DNA of 64,000 nt from Bacillus sp. CH30_1T (GTDB lineage Bacteria > Bacillota > Bacilli > Bacillales > Bacillaceae_B), in assembly GCF_008364765.1 (NCBI RefSeq), contig NZ_VTUY01000002.1, forward strand, positions 312,501 through 376,500, in the 5' to 3' direction. A program made the translations under genes and the position numbers. The notes beneath the pieces were generated by a model. It worked only from the letters and a program-made list of their open reading frames with translations, made no database searches and was not told the origin of the DNA. Shown one piece after another: positions 25,935 to 35,530 of the stretch (positions are counted from its first letter, which is position 1; each line of letters begins with the position of its first letter).

Positions 25935-26137
25935 AAGTAGACACCTTCCTAACGTTGAATGTTATTAATTTAGCCATTGTATCATGAAATATTTATCCTC
26001 TTGTACTGAAGTCCCTTACTCTTAACAAAATTCATACACACACTCTTATTTTCAGTTAATTCATACAATTGAAAGGGTTTTCAATAATCGTTATAGAAGA
26101 ATAAAAAGTGTAGGTATTTAATAAGGGGGATTAAAAG

Positions 26138-27451
26138 ATGAAAGCACTTATTTCATTCTCTAATAAGATCATGCAACGCTATCTGCCTGATCCATTTTTA
26201 TTTGTTGTCATTTTAACACTGGCAGTATTTGGATTTGGTCTTATCTTCACTGAAAGTTCAAGCCTCGAGATGGTTCAGTATTGGGGTAACGGATTCTGGA
26301 GCCTGCTTGCCTTTTCCATGCAGATGGTCCTTGTGCTTGTTACGGGGTATGTACTGGCAAGCAGTCCATTGTTTAAACGGTTTCTTGGTTTTCTGGCCTC
26401 ATTTGCGAAATCACCTAGTTCCGCGATTGTCATTGTTACAGTCGTTTCGATGATTGCCAGCTGGATCAACTGGGGCTTCGGGCTTGTAATCGGGGCATTA
26501 TTTGCGAAAGAGTTGGCAAAGCGGGTGAAAGGGGTCGATTACCGGTTGCTGATTGCCAGTGCTTATTCTGGATTTGTTGTCTGGCATGCAGGGTTCTCTG
26601 GTTCCATTCCGTTATCGATTGCAACAGCCGATCATCCATTCCAAGATATGATCGGTGTCATCTCGACAAGTGAGACGATCTTCGCTACGTTCAATGTCCT
26701 GATTGTGTTAGCTCTATTTATTGTTCTTCCGGTCATTAACAGGATGCTGATGCCGTCAAAAGAAGAAACTGTAACCGTAGATCCTGAAATCTTTAATGAA
26801 ACAGCCGCCACTCTTGAAAAAGAGGCATTAACACCTGCTGAGCGCCTAGAAAACAGTATGATTCTATCAATTATTGTTGCCGTTCTCGGGATTGCTTTCC
26901 TATTTTCATATTTTATTCAAAACGGTTTCTCCCTAAATTTAGATATCGTCAACTTTTTATTCTTATTCCTGGGCATTCTCTTTCACGGGACGCCAAAGCG
27001 CTTTCTTGCGGCTGTACAGGAAGCGATCAAAGGCGCTAGCGGGATTGTCATTCAATTCCCTTTCTATGCAGGAATCATGGGAATGATGACTGCATCTGGT
27101 CTTGCTGTCGTCATGTCTGAGGCTTTTGTATCGATTTCAAATGATGTGACCTTTTACTTCTTCGCCTTCCTCAGCGCCGGGATTGTGAACTTCTTTGTCC
27201 CTTCCGGGGGAGGACAGTGGGCCGTCCAAGCTCCTATTATGCTTGATGCCGCTCAAACACTGGATGCTTCTGTGTCTAAGACCGCTATGGCTGTTGCTTG
27301 GGGAGACGCCTGGACAAATCTGATCCAGCCGTTCTGGGCATTGCCTGCTTTAGCGATTGCAGGGTTAAAGGCGAAGGATATTATGGGTTACTGCGTAATT
27401 ATCCTTGTCATTAGTGGAGTCGTCATTTCCCTTGGATTACTATTCTTATAA
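26138..27451 (+). CDS. Short-chain fatty acid transporter, AtoE family
   Basis: A 437-aa polytopic membrane protein with about 11-12 hydrophobic segments. The N-terminus NKIMQRYLPDPFLFVVILTL, WINWGFGLVIGALFAKEL, GFSGSIPLS and VPSGGGQWAVQAPIML (about 348-363) are typical of AtoE/TIGR00366 short-chain fatty acid permeases. These import acetoacetate or butyrate by proton symport. No degradation genes are adjacent, so the substrate remains open. Confidence 0.87.
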   Translation: MKALISFSNKIMQRYLPDPFLFVVILTLAVFGFGLIFTESSSLEMVQYWGNGFWSLLAFSMQMVLVLVTGYVLASSPLFKRFLGFLASFAKSPSSAIVIVTVVSMIASWINWGFGLVIGALFAKELAKRVKGVDYRLLIASAYSGFVVWHAGFSGSIPLSIATADHPFQDMIGVISTSETIFATFNVLIVLALFIVLPVINRMLMPSKEETVTVDPEIFNETAATLEKEALTPAERLENSMILSIIVAVLGIAFLFSYFIQNGFSLNLDIVNFLFLFLGILFHGTPKRFLAAVQEAIKGASGIVIQFPFYAGIMGMMTASGLAVVMSEAFVSISNDVTFYFFAFLSAGIVNFFVPSGGGQWAVQAPIMLDAAQTLDASVSKTAMAVAWGDAWTNLIQPFWALPALAIAGLKAKDIMGYCVIILVISGVVISLGLLFL

Positions 27452-27527
27452 AAAACTAAAAGTGCCTCAGAGCGTCTCGACTTTGCCTGAGAATCACCAG
27501 GGCACTATTGTCTTATGAAAATAAAAA

Positions 27528-27558
27528 TAGGCTGACCTCCCATTTGGAGATCAGCCGT
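27528..27558. terminator. Hairpin between atoE and the Sda-like gene
   Basis: Stem ggctga..tcc / gga..tcagcc preceded by an A-rich run; likely a terminator for the minus-strand Sda-like gene. A second, looser stem (agtgcc / gggcact, 27460-27504) follows atoE. Confidence 0.5.
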
Positions 27559-27592
27559 TATGTATGGCGTTTCATTGTTTTTATTCTAGGTC

Positions 27593-27724
27593 CTATCGAG
27601 CAACTTCTCTTCTTTCCAGCTCTCCTTCTAACATCTCAATAAATTCTTCTTCCAATCCTTCTTCCTGTGCTAATTGATAGACATTAGCCAATTGCTCTTC
27701 CGTAAGTATCGTTAACGATGTCAT
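27593..27724 (-). CDS. Sda-like sporulation kinase inhibitor (43 aa)
   Basis: A 43-aa helical peptide: MTSLTILTEEQLANVYQLAQ, then a short turn, then EFIEMLEGELERR. The spacing L(S/T)xExL..Y..A...L...FIE(L/M)(I/L)ExE(I/L)xRR is that of Sda. Sda is an antiparallel two-helix protein that binds the dimerisation domain of sporulation histidine kinases and blocks phosphorelay entry. CAGGAG lies 9 nt upstream of ATG 27722-27724. B. subtilis sda itself is elsewhere, so this may be a paralogue. A PAS histidine kinase is 2 kb away at 29679. Confidence 0.7.
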   Translation of the reverse strand: MTSLTILTEEQLANVYQLAQEEGLEEEFIEMLEGELERREVAR

Positions 27725-28136
27725 CGATTACAACTCCTGACTTACCAAGGTATGAATTTCTTAATACCCTCTTTCATACTACTTAAACCTCATTATAGAA
27801 ATAGCTAATAATCTTTTTTAGGTAATAATCCCCCGTAACTTCAGACTTTTTTTACTTAAAATGTGAGAAATAAAAATGTTTTTCATCTTATAATTGAAAT
27901 TTTTAAAAATTTTAGTAAAATAGAGAGGTACCGAAAGATAGCGCTTTCTTTTTTGTATACATTCATTTACTAGATCGATAATTCAATATTTTATGTTTCA
28001 CTTTCACACCGTTTGGGAAAAACAGCTAGGTAATGCATAATCCCCCTTGTGGGAACTTCTTATGGACAAATTTATATGTATGCATTAAAATGAATAATGT
28101 TTCATTTTCCGTTATAACTACATCTGAGGTGAATTT
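27725..28136. other. AT-rich intergenic region upstream of yjiH-like gene
   Basis: 412 bp with no supported gene. TTGAAA (27894-27899) and TAAAAT (27916-27921), 16 bp apart, are followed within about 12 bp by a small hairpin gaaag..ctttc with a T-run (27933-27955). If active this would make a transcript of only about 30 nt. A purine-rich ACATCTGAGGTG precedes ATG 28137. Confidence 0.35.
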
Positions 28137-29498
28137 ATGAATCGACAACATCGCTTTACATTAACAAGCCATTTACGATTTATCATTCCTTCCCTATTGG
28201 GAATTTTTCTTTTTATGGTTCCGATTCCACAGGAAGACGGGATCACGATACCAATTGCCATTCTTTCAGGACTATTACAGGACTGGATTGGAAGCTATGT
28301 ACCTGCGATCATGACAGGATTAATCATCCTTACCGTATTAGGGACTTTTATCACTAAGTTCGTACGCCCGGCTTTCATTGAAAAATCTCCGTTTTTCACA
28401 AGCCTGTTCGATGTAAGACCTGTTTGGGTTTTTGTCAGAGTACTAGGTGCTGTGTTTGCAATCATGACTCTATTTAAATTAGGGCCTGAATGGATCTGGT
28501 CAGACGCAACTGGTGGACTTCTATTAAACCCGGATGGACTTCTCACTATTCTATTCTCTGTATTTTTATTTGCCGGACTTTTTCTACCTTTATTATTAAA
28601 TTTCGGTCTACTTGAATTATTCGGTGCTCTCTTAACGAAAGTGATGCGTCCCGTATTCGGTTTACCCGGGCGTTCTTCCATCGATTGTTTAGCTTCCTGG
28701 TTAGGAGACGGAACGATCGGGGTGCTACTGACAAGTAAGCAATATGAAGAAGGATACTATACGAAGAAGGAAGCAGCAATCATTGGTACGACATTCTCTG
28801 TTGTATCCATTACCTTCAGTCTAGTCGTCATTTCTGAGGTTGGTCTTGGAAAATACTTCATTCCTTTCTATATAACTGTAGCAATTTCAGGAATTATTGC
28901 CGCAATCGTGCTGCCGCGAATCCCGCCATTATCTCGTAAGCCTGACACTTACTATAATGATCAAGAAGGCAAGAACACGATGGAAGTCATTCCAGAAGGC
29001 TATAGCCGCGTAGGTTATGGATATGAGCAAGCCCTTGTTCAGGCTAAGAATAACAATAGTACTTCTAAGTTTTTCACTGATGGAATGAAAAATGTGTTGG
29101 ATATGTGGATGGGGGTTGCGCCCATCGTTATGGCGATCGGAACAACGGCACTGATCGTAGCCGAGAATACAAAGTTCTTCGAATACATCGGTATGCCGCT
29201 AATTCCCTTACTGGAGCTTCTTCAAATTCCAGAAGCAGCAGAAGCGTCTCAATCGATCCTTGTCGGTTTTGCCGATATGTTCCTTCCAGCCATCTTTGGA
29301 TCTGGAATTGAAAGTGAGCTGACACGCTTTGTGATTGCTTGTTTATCTGTAACACAATTGATCTACATGTCTGAAGTCGGGGGACTGTTACTAGGTTCTA
29401 AGATCCCAGTTGATTTCAAGGACTTAGTGATCATCTTCTTACAACGTACATTCTTGACTTTACTTGTGATTGTTGCAATTGCTCATATGATTTTTTGA
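28137..29498 (+). CDS. YjiH family membrane protein (nucleoside-recognition Gate domain)
   Basis: A 453-aa polytopic membrane protein similar to YjiH. About 10 hydrophobic segments are visible. A Gate-domain segment SIDCLASWLGDGTIGVLLTSKQYEEG (about 180-205) and a second conserved region ADMFLPAIFGSGIESELTRF (about 380-399) support the family. Members are predicted transporters related to nucleoside-recognition proteins; the substrate is unknown. A perfect palindromic terminator follows. Confidence 0.82.
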   Translation: MNRQHRFTLTSHLRFIIPSLLGIFLFMVPIPQEDGITIPIAILSGLLQDWIGSYVPAIMTGLIILTVLGTFITKFVRPAFIEKSPFFTSLFDVRPVWVFVRVLGAVFAIMTLFKLGPEWIWSDATGGLLLNPDGLLTILFSVFLFAGLFLPLLLNFGLLELFGALLTKVMRPVFGLPGRSSIDCLASWLGDGTIGVLLTSKQYEEGYYTKKEAAIIGTTFSVVSITFSLVVISEVGLGKYFIPFYITVAISGIIAAIVLPRIPPLSRKPDTYYNDQEGKNTMEVIPEGYSRVGYGYEQALVQAKNNNSTSKFFTDGMKNVLDMWMGVAPIVMAIGTTALIVAENTKFFEYIGMPLIPLLELLQIPEAAEASQSILVGFADMFLPAIFGSGIESELTRFVIACLSVTQLIYMSEVGGLLLGSKIPVDFKDLVIIFLQRTFLTLLVIVAIAHMIF

Positions 29499-29506
29499 TG
29501 AAGTAA

Positions 29507-29538
29507 AACCCAGGTTCGAATTCGAACCTGGGTTTTTA
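29507..29538 (+). terminator. Terminator of the yjiH-like gene
   Basis: Stem aacccaggttcga / tcgaacctgggtt, perfect palindrome with T5 run. Confidence 0.85.
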
Positions 29539-29642
29539 TCTTTTCGTAAACTTTTTTCTGAAGGAAGTAATGGTTGATGAGATTCTTCAAGAAGCATGAC
29601 TATGCAACTTCCTCGTCATTTGAGCATACCACTGCTTACATA

Positions 29643-29672
29643 ATTCAAGGCTGCATCGCAATGAGGCAGCCT
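29643..29672 (-). terminator. Hairpin after the histidine kinase gene
   Basis: Nine-bp stem caaggctgc / gcagccttg just past the kinase stop; T-tract weak. Confidence 0.5.
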
Positions 29673-29678
29673 TGGATT

Positions 29679-30944
29679 TCATTTATGTTTCACCGGTAAG
29701 GTTACTTCTACTTTTGTTCCCTTGTTCACTTCTGATTCAATGTGTATAGACCCTTTATGGTCTTCAATGATCTTTTGACTGATGGTCAGCCCGAGTCCCA
29801 TCCCTTTTTCTTTCAAGGTAAAGAATGGCTCGCCGAGTCTCTTTAAACGTTCAGGTGGAATTCCCACCCCTTGATCTTGAATCGTGATGATGATCGTTTC
29901 GTTCAGAACATTCCAGTTGACGCGGATTTCTCCTTCATCCATTGATTCGATTGCATTTTTTATAATATTTATAAAGACCTGTACACATTGATTCTTATCT
30001 CCAAATACGTGAATGAAGGAGGATGGTACTTGAACACTTAATGTGATCCCTTTGAGGATTGCTTCATGCTCCATTACCTTGATCACATAGTTTAACACTT
30101 CATTCATATCAAAGACCTGGTATTCCCTCATTTGAGGTTTTGATAAAATGAGTAACTCTCCTACAATTTGGTTAATTCGATCCATCTCGGAGGACATGAC
30201 CTGAAGATAGTTTTCGGATACATGCTCATTCTCTTCAAGCAGTTGAATGAAGCCCTTGATGCTCGTAAGGGGATTCCGGATCTCATGGGCGATTCCCGCC
30301 GCAAGCTCCCCGACCACAGATAATTTCTCTTTTCTTAATAACATTTCTTCAGCTATTTTCTGCTGAGAAATATCCCTGCCGATGATGACTAATCCCTTTC
30401 TTGTCTGATTCGAATGAAATAACGGAACTTTTATGACATCAAAGGTCTTGTATTCACCGTTCGGAAGGTAGAATCCTTCTTCACATCTCGTTACCTTTTC
30501 AGCTTTCCACGATTGTTCATCCGAGTCAACACAATAGTCGAAGGCGTCTTTAAAAAAGGGAACCAGATCTCCTAATTCACTATCAGTCTTCCCTACATAA
30601 TCAATTCGTTCAAGGTTATACAGTTTTCTGCCAAATTGATTGACCTTTAACCAGCGGCCCTGTCCATCCTTAAAGCACACAAAATCAGGCAGGGAGTGGA
30701 GAAGGGTGGACAGCTGATTTTCTTCTTCCAGCAATTTTCGATGCTCTGTCAGAAAGGCTTTCCCTGTTATCAATAAGTGTGCCAGGACCGTTACCCCTAT
30801 AATAGTAACCAGAAGGGCAACGATTACGTTCCATGGCTTGTCAATCAAGAGTAAAAAGATGAACTGTAAGACAAATAGAGCCATGAGGATCATTATTTTG
30901 TTGTAAAATGTATGTTTTTTCATATGATTCATTTTCTCTATCAT
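29679..30944 (-). CDS. Orphan PAS sensor histidine kinase (sporulation-kinase-like)
   Basis: About 421 aa membrane kinase. Two N-terminal transmembrane helices (about 18-60) are followed by a PAS domain (about 85-200: SLPDFVCFKDGQGRWLKVNQ). The HisKA H-box is AAGIAHEIRNPLTSIKGF, and HATPase motifs are NIIKNAIESM, DQGVGIPP and GMGLGL. It has no adjacent response regulator, as in the phosphorelay kinases KinA-E. The frame is open from GTG 30962, but ATG 30944 has GGGTGA 5 nt upstream. It follows the membrane gene at 30978, so sensing could be shared. Confidence 0.87.
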   Translation of the reverse strand: MIEKMNHMKKHTFYNKIMILMALFVLQFIFLLLIDKPWNVIVALLVTIIGVTVLAHLLITGKAFLTEHRKLLEEENQLSTLLHSLPDFVCFKDGQGRWLKVNQFGRKLYNLERIDYVGKTDSELGDLVPFFKDAFDYCVDSDEQSWKAEKVTRCEEGFYLPNGEYKTFDVIKVPLFHSNQTRKGLVIIGRDISQQKIAEEMLLRKEKLSVVGELAAGIAHEIRNPLTSIKGFIQLLEENEHVSENYLQVMSSEMDRINQIVGELLILSKPQMREYQVFDMNEVLNYVIKVMEHEAILKGITLSVQVPSSFIHVFGDKNQCVQVFINIIKNAIESMDEGEIRVNWNVLNETIIITIQDQGVGIPPERLKRLGEPFFTLKEKGMGLGLTISQKIIEDHKGSIHIESEVNKGTKVEVTLPVKHK

Positions 30945-30977
30945 CCAAGTCACCCGTCCCACTCATACTTTTATTCG

Positions 30978-32528
30978 TTAAAATAAGTTAAATATATATG
31001 GACCGATTGAAGTAATATAAAACAATATATATATTCCCATGAAGTAAAAGGCACCTGCAAATGATCCCCAATCAGGGTCCCGTCCTATTTTCCAAATCAC
31101 CCAAGTGATCACACTAATCAACAATAATAGTGCGTAGCCGCTTCCCGGAAACACCAAATACTCCGGTGCCACTTGGTAAAAATATGCGTTCATTGCATTT
31201 CTTGTATAGCTGATCGGCATCAGCATAAAAATGATGATCGATACATATTCAGCCCAGCTGATCCCGTCTTTTTCAAACGCGTTTGGTCTGAATATATACA
31301 ATAAGATTAATAGAAAGAGTGATGGAAGCACCCAGTAAAAGGATGTCAATACCGTCACCAAGCTGCTGAACATCATGAGAACGCCGTTGTTAAGTGCCTC
31401 TTTCACTGATCTTTTCGACCAGTTTGTACTTTCTGAAACGACTTGATCGTTCTGAGATGCCCCGTATAGTTCATATGTACCACCATCATAATTAAACCAA
31501 ACCAGTGCTTCGTCTGTTAATTGAACGGGTGAATATGTGACATGCTTGGTCGTACTAAGAGGAGAACCCTCCAGAATCCCCTGATTTTGAAAAGGAGCCG
31601 CATACAGGCTCATCGCACTGTTATCACCAATACGCTGTCCTTCTGAAGTGAACACCACGGATTCTTTCCCATCAACGTTTACAAACTGTACTCCACCGGC
31701 ACTCGCCAACTTTTCGCTGGTATCTTTATTGACGAATTCAATCTTACTCCCGGATAAAATCGATGAGCCCATTTCCTGTAATGGAACCTGCACCTTGTAT
31801 GTACTGTACGAAAGCGTGCCTTGTGTGCGTGATTTCTCATTGTATAGTAAGGTGAGCCGCTCGTCTGTTACTTTAAACGTTAAACCTTCCACCTTTTTAT
31901 TCGGTGCTGTATTTACTAATAAAAAAGGCTTCTCACTTACTTCACGGTTATCATTCATATAATAGACGTAATCATGAGTATCATCTTGTTTAACTTGAAT
32001 GATGGCACTTCCATTGTCTCCTGCGTGAATCTCGGAAATTTGAGACGGAAAAGTATAGACTTCCCTGGAAGAATCTTCTTGCACATTATATTCATATAGT
32101 TGTTCGTTTCTCCAATAATAGATATGGTTTGCGCTTGCTCCGAGACCCGTAATCTCTTTCGAAAGGATTTGATCCTCATTGTCCCGGGTCGAAACTAAAC
32201 CTCCATCTTTATAGTAGATGAATTCGTTGCCATCGGTCCAAAATGGATAGCCCCTAGTAATAGTGGTATCAATGACTCTTTCATCTGCTACTTTCATTTC
32301 ATCATTGATTGTAAAAGCATGAATCTTCCCTTTACTTGAAATGTAAAGCTCCCCATTGTTTTGAAACACCTGTGGTCTCTCTTTTGCTGTGTAGTCTAAT
32401 GGGAGAGAACGGCTCCAGTTTGGCTGAGGTAATTCCTTCACTAACAACAGCTGGTGAAAGAACAAGGCAGCGATGAATAGAAGCATGATTCCTATAGGTA
32501 TCCCAAATACTTTCAATTTTTCTCTCAT
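30978..32528 (-). CDS. Large membrane protein with extracytoplasmic beta-rich domain, unknown
   Basis: A 516-aa protein I do not recognise. One N-terminal helix (about 7-28) is followed by an extracytoplasmic region of about 350 residues. Repeating short strands (GELYISSKGKIHAF, NEFIYYKDGGLVST, NHIYYWRNEQLYEYN, DYVYYMNDNREV) look like propeller blades. Five C-terminal transmembrane helices begin near 390. The histidine kinase gene starts about 34 bp downstream on the same strand, suggesting a sensor partner. Confidence 0.75.
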   Translation of the reverse strand: MREKLKVFGIPIGIMLLFIAALFFHQLLLVKELPQPNWSRSLPLDYTAKERPQVFQNNGELYISSKGKIHAFTINDEMKVADERVIDTTITRGYPFWTDGNEFIYYKDGGLVSTRDNEDQILSKEITGLGASANHIYYWRNEQLYEYNVQEDSSREVYTFPSQISEIHAGDNGSAIIQVKQDDTHDYVYYMNDNREVSEKPFLLVNTAPNKKVEGLTFKVTDERLTLLYNEKSRTQGTLSYSTYKVQVPLQEMGSSILSGSKIEFVNKDTSEKLASAGGVQFVNVDGKESVVFTSEGQRIGDNSAMSLYAAPFQNQGILEGSPLSTTKHVTYSPVQLTDEALVWFNYDGGTYELYGASQNDQVVSESTNWSKRSVKEALNNGVLMMFSSLVTVLTSFYWVLPSLFLLILLYIFRPNAFEKDGISWAEYVSIIIFMLMPISYTRNAMNAYFYQVAPEYLVFPGSGYALLLLISVITWVIWKIGRDPDWGSFAGAFYFMGIYILFYITSIGPYIFNLF

Positions 32529-32753
32529 CTGAATCCCCCTTATGTAAAATCCTTAGACTTCTGAATTTTAGCATAATTTATATTGGTTATCACCATTTTT
32601 TTCCACAAAAAGGAGCTTGGTTTCATTTATTCATTCTGTTTCAGTATAACATTTCCCTTTCAATTTACTATCAATTATTGTCATATTTTGTCGTATTTTA
32701 GAATTTAAAAGAAAGTTTTTACGGGATGGGGATGAGTACCAGTGTGAATAGAA

Positions 32754-32911
32754 TATGGACCGTTCCTTTCGGCTCCAGACACTTGCTTTCCGCGGGGAGG
32801 AAGTCGAGCCTCCTCGGGCTTTTGCCCTGCGGGGTCTCGACCTTTCCTCTATTTTATTTCCCGCAGGAGTCAAGTGTCTTCCGCTACAATCCACTCTGTG
32901 CTTTTACATTA
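32754..32911. repeat. GC-rich nested hairpin repeat, copy 1
   Basis: About 160 bp with outer arms agacacttg / caagtgtct and inner blocks ctttccgcgggg, gagcctcctcgg, ctgcggggtctcg and cccgcaggagtc. It is nearly identical in reverse complement to 38453-38605. The core also recurs in diverged form near 49299 and 51770. This is a dispersed structured intergenic repeat of Bacillaceae. The rest of the 32529-32980 gap is AT-rich with no gene. Confidence 0.75.
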
Positions 32912-32937
32912 TGACTGCCTAATGATAGACAAACAAA

Positions 32938-32980
32938 AAATGACCCCTAAGAAACTAATGCTTCTCAGGGATCATTCTGC
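32938..32980 (-). terminator. Terminator of kbl-tdh
   Basis: On the minus strand, stem atgatccctgagaa / tttcttaggggtcat followed by TTTTTTG, immediately past the tdh stop. Confidence 0.8.
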
Positions 32981-33922
32981 TTACTTCGTTTTTAATTTTT
33001 CTAACATATCAGCGGTCATTTTGGCTAGGTCGTACTCTGCTTTGAAGCCCCATTCGTTCATGGCTGCGCTGGAATCTATGGCGTTCGGCCAGCTTTCGGC
33101 AATGGTTTGGCGGACTGGATCTACGCTATAATCCAGCGTAAAGTCCGGTTGGTGAACGCGGATCGCTTTTGCAATATCCTCTGGTGCTACGCTCATGGCA
33201 GATACATTGAAGGAATTACGGTGCTCAAGCTTTGAACCGTCCGCTTCCATAAGGTCGATGATCGCATTAAGTGCATCAGGCATATACATCATATCCATAT
33301 AGGTTCTTTCACCGATGTATGAAGTATACTGGTTATTCTTGATTGCTTCATAGTAAATTTCAACTGCATAATCAGTGGTCCCGCCACCTGGTAATGTTTC
33401 ATATGAAATCAGACCTGGAAAACGCAGTCCTCTTGTATCCACCCCAAATTTAGTGAAGTAATAATCAGATAGAAGTTCTCCTGACACTTTGTTTACTCCA
33501 TACATGGTGGTAGGGCGCATGATGGTATCTTGTGGAGTTGAATCCTTTGGCGTGGATGGACCGAAAGCTCCAATTGAACTTGGTGTGAAGAACTGACAAT
33601 CCAATTCTCTTGCTGCTTCCAGGGCATTTACCAGTCCGCCCATATTTAAATTCCAGGCAAGAAGCGGTTTTGCTTCCGCTGTTGCAGATAATAGAGCTGC
33701 CAGGTGAATAATGGTATCCACCTTATTCGTTTTGGCAATATCAAACATTTTCCCGGCATCGGTCACGTCTAATTGCTCAAAAGGGCCATCCGTTACGACC
33801 GGGCTGTCTGTTTCCCGGATATCTGTCGCAATGACATTATCAGAACCGTACACAGTACGAAGTTTATTGGTGAGCTCAGAACCGATTTGTCCCAAGGCAC
33901 CCGTTACTAAAATCTTTTTCAT
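32981..33922 (-). CDS. tdh: L-threonine 3-dehydrogenase, SDR type
   Basis: Oxidises L-threonine to 2-amino-3-ketobutyrate with NAD. 313 aa of the extended SDR/epimerase type, not the zinc MDR type. Cofactor motif [12 protein letters not shown] (about 5-16), [21 protein letters not shown] and catalytic Tyr/Lys in [11 protein letters not shown] (about 138-148). The product is unstable and is passed to Kbl, encoded 106 bp upstream on the same strand. Confidence 0.93.
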   Translation of the reverse strand: MKKILVTGALGQIGSELTNKLRTVYGSDNVIATDIRETDSPVVTDGPFEQLDVTDAGKMFDIAKTNKVDTIIHLAALLSATAEAKPLLAWNLNMGGLVNALEAARELDCQFFTPSSIGAFGPSTPKDSTPQDTIMRPTTMYGVNKVSGELLSDYYFTKFGVDTRGLRFPGLISYETLPGGGTTDYAVEIYYEAIKNNQYTSYIGERTYMDMMYMPDALNAIIDLMEADGSKLEHRNSFNVSAMSVAPEDIAKAIRVHQPDFTLDYSVDPVRQTIAESWPNAIDSSAAMNEWGFKAEYDLAKMTADMLEKLKTK

Positions 33923-33976
33923 CGTCTTTCCTCCTGCATTTCCCTATGGTGATAGAATGATTTTATTATTCATACA

Positions 33977-34009
33977 GATAGGGCTGACTTTTTTCAGCCA
34001 GACCCTATC
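33977..34009 (-). other. Intercistronic hairpin between kbl and tdh
   Basis: Arms gatagggctg / cagccagaccctatc with a short T-rich loop. No T-run follows on the minus strand, so it is more likely an mRNA stability or processing element than a terminator. Confidence 0.4.
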
Positions 34010-34028
34010 ACGTTATTTTAAAGAGGGA

Positions 34029-35219
34029 TTAGATAATTCCCATTTCCTTACCGACTTTTTCATATGCTTTAATCGCTTGATCGAGCATTTCCTTGGTATG
34101 TGCTGCTGAAGGCATGTTTCTCACACGGCCGGTTCCTCTTGGTACTGTTGGGAACACGATGGATTTGGCATATACACCCTCTTCATATAGGCGTTTACTG
34201 AAGTCCTGGGTTGCCTGCTCTTCACCGATGATAACCGGAGTGATAGGCGTCTCACTGTTTCCGATGTCAAAGCCAAGCTTCGTCAACTCTTCTTTCAGAT
34301 AACGACTGTTTTCCCACATATTATCTTGAAGCTCTGTAGAGTTCATGATCAGGTCAAGTGCTTCTGTACAAGCCGTTACATCTGCCGGAGTCAAGGATGT
34401 AGAGAATAGGAATGGACGTGAGCGGACCTTTAACCAGTCGATCAGGTTCTGAGTTCCTGCCACATATCCACCTACTACACCGATTGCTTTCGATAACGTA
34501 CCCATTTGGAAGTCCACTTTGTCTGAAAGGCCAAAGTGTTTAACTGTACCTGCACCTTTTCCAAGGACACCCGAACCGTGAGCGTCATCTACATACGTCA
34601 TGATATCAAATTCCTCAGCAATTTCAACGATTTCAGGAAGTTTACATACATCTCCATCCATTGAAAATACTCCGTCGGTGATGATCATGATTTTGTTGTA
34701 TTGACCTGACTCCTTTACTTCTTTTGCTTTCGCACGAAGATCTTCCATGTCTGAGTGACCAAAACGGATAATCTTAGCTTTCGAAAGACGACAGCCATCA
34801 ATAATCGATGCGTGGTTCAATTCATCAGAAAGGATGGCGTCGTTCTTGTCCATAACCGCCGAAATCGCAGCCATATTACAGTTGAATCCTGACTGATAAG
34901 CAATGGCAGCTTCCGTTCCTTTAAACTTCGCCAGCTTCTCTTCAAGCTTCACATGAAGATCAAGGGTACCATTGATTGTACGGACGGCCCCAGCCCCTAC
35001 ACCATATTCTTTCACCGCTTCAATCGCTACTTTTTTTAAGCGTTCATCCGTTGCGAGTCCAAGATAATTGTTAGAAGAAAGGTTCACAAGTTTCTTATCA
35101 TTGATCGTAATCACCGGACCGTTTGCACCTTGTAATGGGTCGATCTCATTATATAAACCACGTGATTTTAGGTCTTCAAGATTTTCCTGTAAAAAATGAT
35201 CTAATGTTTTACTAGTCAT
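34029..35219 (-). CDS. kbl: Glycine C-acetyltransferase (2-amino-3-ketobutyrate CoA ligase)
   Basis: PLP enzyme that splits 2-amino-3-ketobutyrate with CoA to glycine and acetyl-CoA, completing threonine breakdown with Tdh. 396 aa, alpha-oxoamine synthase family. Motifs: [14 protein letters not shown] (about 48-61), [37 protein letters not shown] and the PLP lysine in MGTLSKAIG (about 239-247). GGAGG precedes ATG 35217-35219. Confidence 0.95.
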   Translation of the reverse strand: MTSKTLDHFLQENLEDLKSRGLYNEIDPLQGANGPVITINDKKLVNLSSNNYLGLATDERLKKVAIEAVKEYGVGAGAVRTINGTLDLHVKLEEKLAKFKGTEAAIAYQSGFNCNMAAISAVMDKNDAILSDELNHASIIDGCRLSKAKIIRFGHSDMEDLRAKAKEVKESGQYNKIMIITDGVFSMDGDVCKLPEIVEIAEEFDIMTYVDDAHGSGVLGKGAGTVKHFGLSDKVDFQMGTLSKAIGVVGGYVAGTQNLIDWLKVRSRPFLFSTSLTPADVTACTEALDLIMNSTELQDNMWENSRYLKEELTKLGFDIGNSETPITPVIIGEEQATQDFSKRLYEEGVYAKSIVFPTVPRGTGRVRNMPSAAHTKEMLDQAIKAYEKVGKEMGII

Positions 35220-35528
35220 ATACGTATCCTCCTGTTATGTAAGCGTTTTAAAAACAAATGTCCACTCCAAAAACACACTATTTATCAGTTGATTCTTTAT
35301 TATTGCTAATGATTATTCTGATTCTTAGTTTAACATGTTTTTTTGTGATGGACAAAAATTTTCTTCAAATTCATCCTGTCATTTAGTGTTCCCCTTATAC
35401 TAAAAATACTTCAGACTTTTTTACAGCACGATATATGGTCTGTTATCAGGGAGTATCGGAGCCCTCGTTCTTTATTTCTTTTAAAGAAAAAGGATGAACA
35501 AATGGCATCTCATTTGTTCATCCTTGTT
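35220..35528. other. kbl promoter region with Fur-box-like sequence
   Basis: 309 bp. On the minus strand TTGTCC (35350-35355) and TAAACT (35327-35332) are 17 bp apart. Immediately downstream of the predicted start site, 35304-35318 resembles the 7-1-7 Fur box (TGCTAATGATTATTC, 11 of 14 against TGATAATnATTATCA). The patB terminator occupies the distal end. No gene seen. Confidence 0.4.
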
Positions 35529-35530
35529 TT
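35488..35530 (-). terminator. Terminator of the patB-like gene
   Basis: Stem aaggatgaacaaatg / catttgttcatcctt, 15 bp, flanked by A-run and TGTTTT; ends at the stop codon region. Confidence 0.85.
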
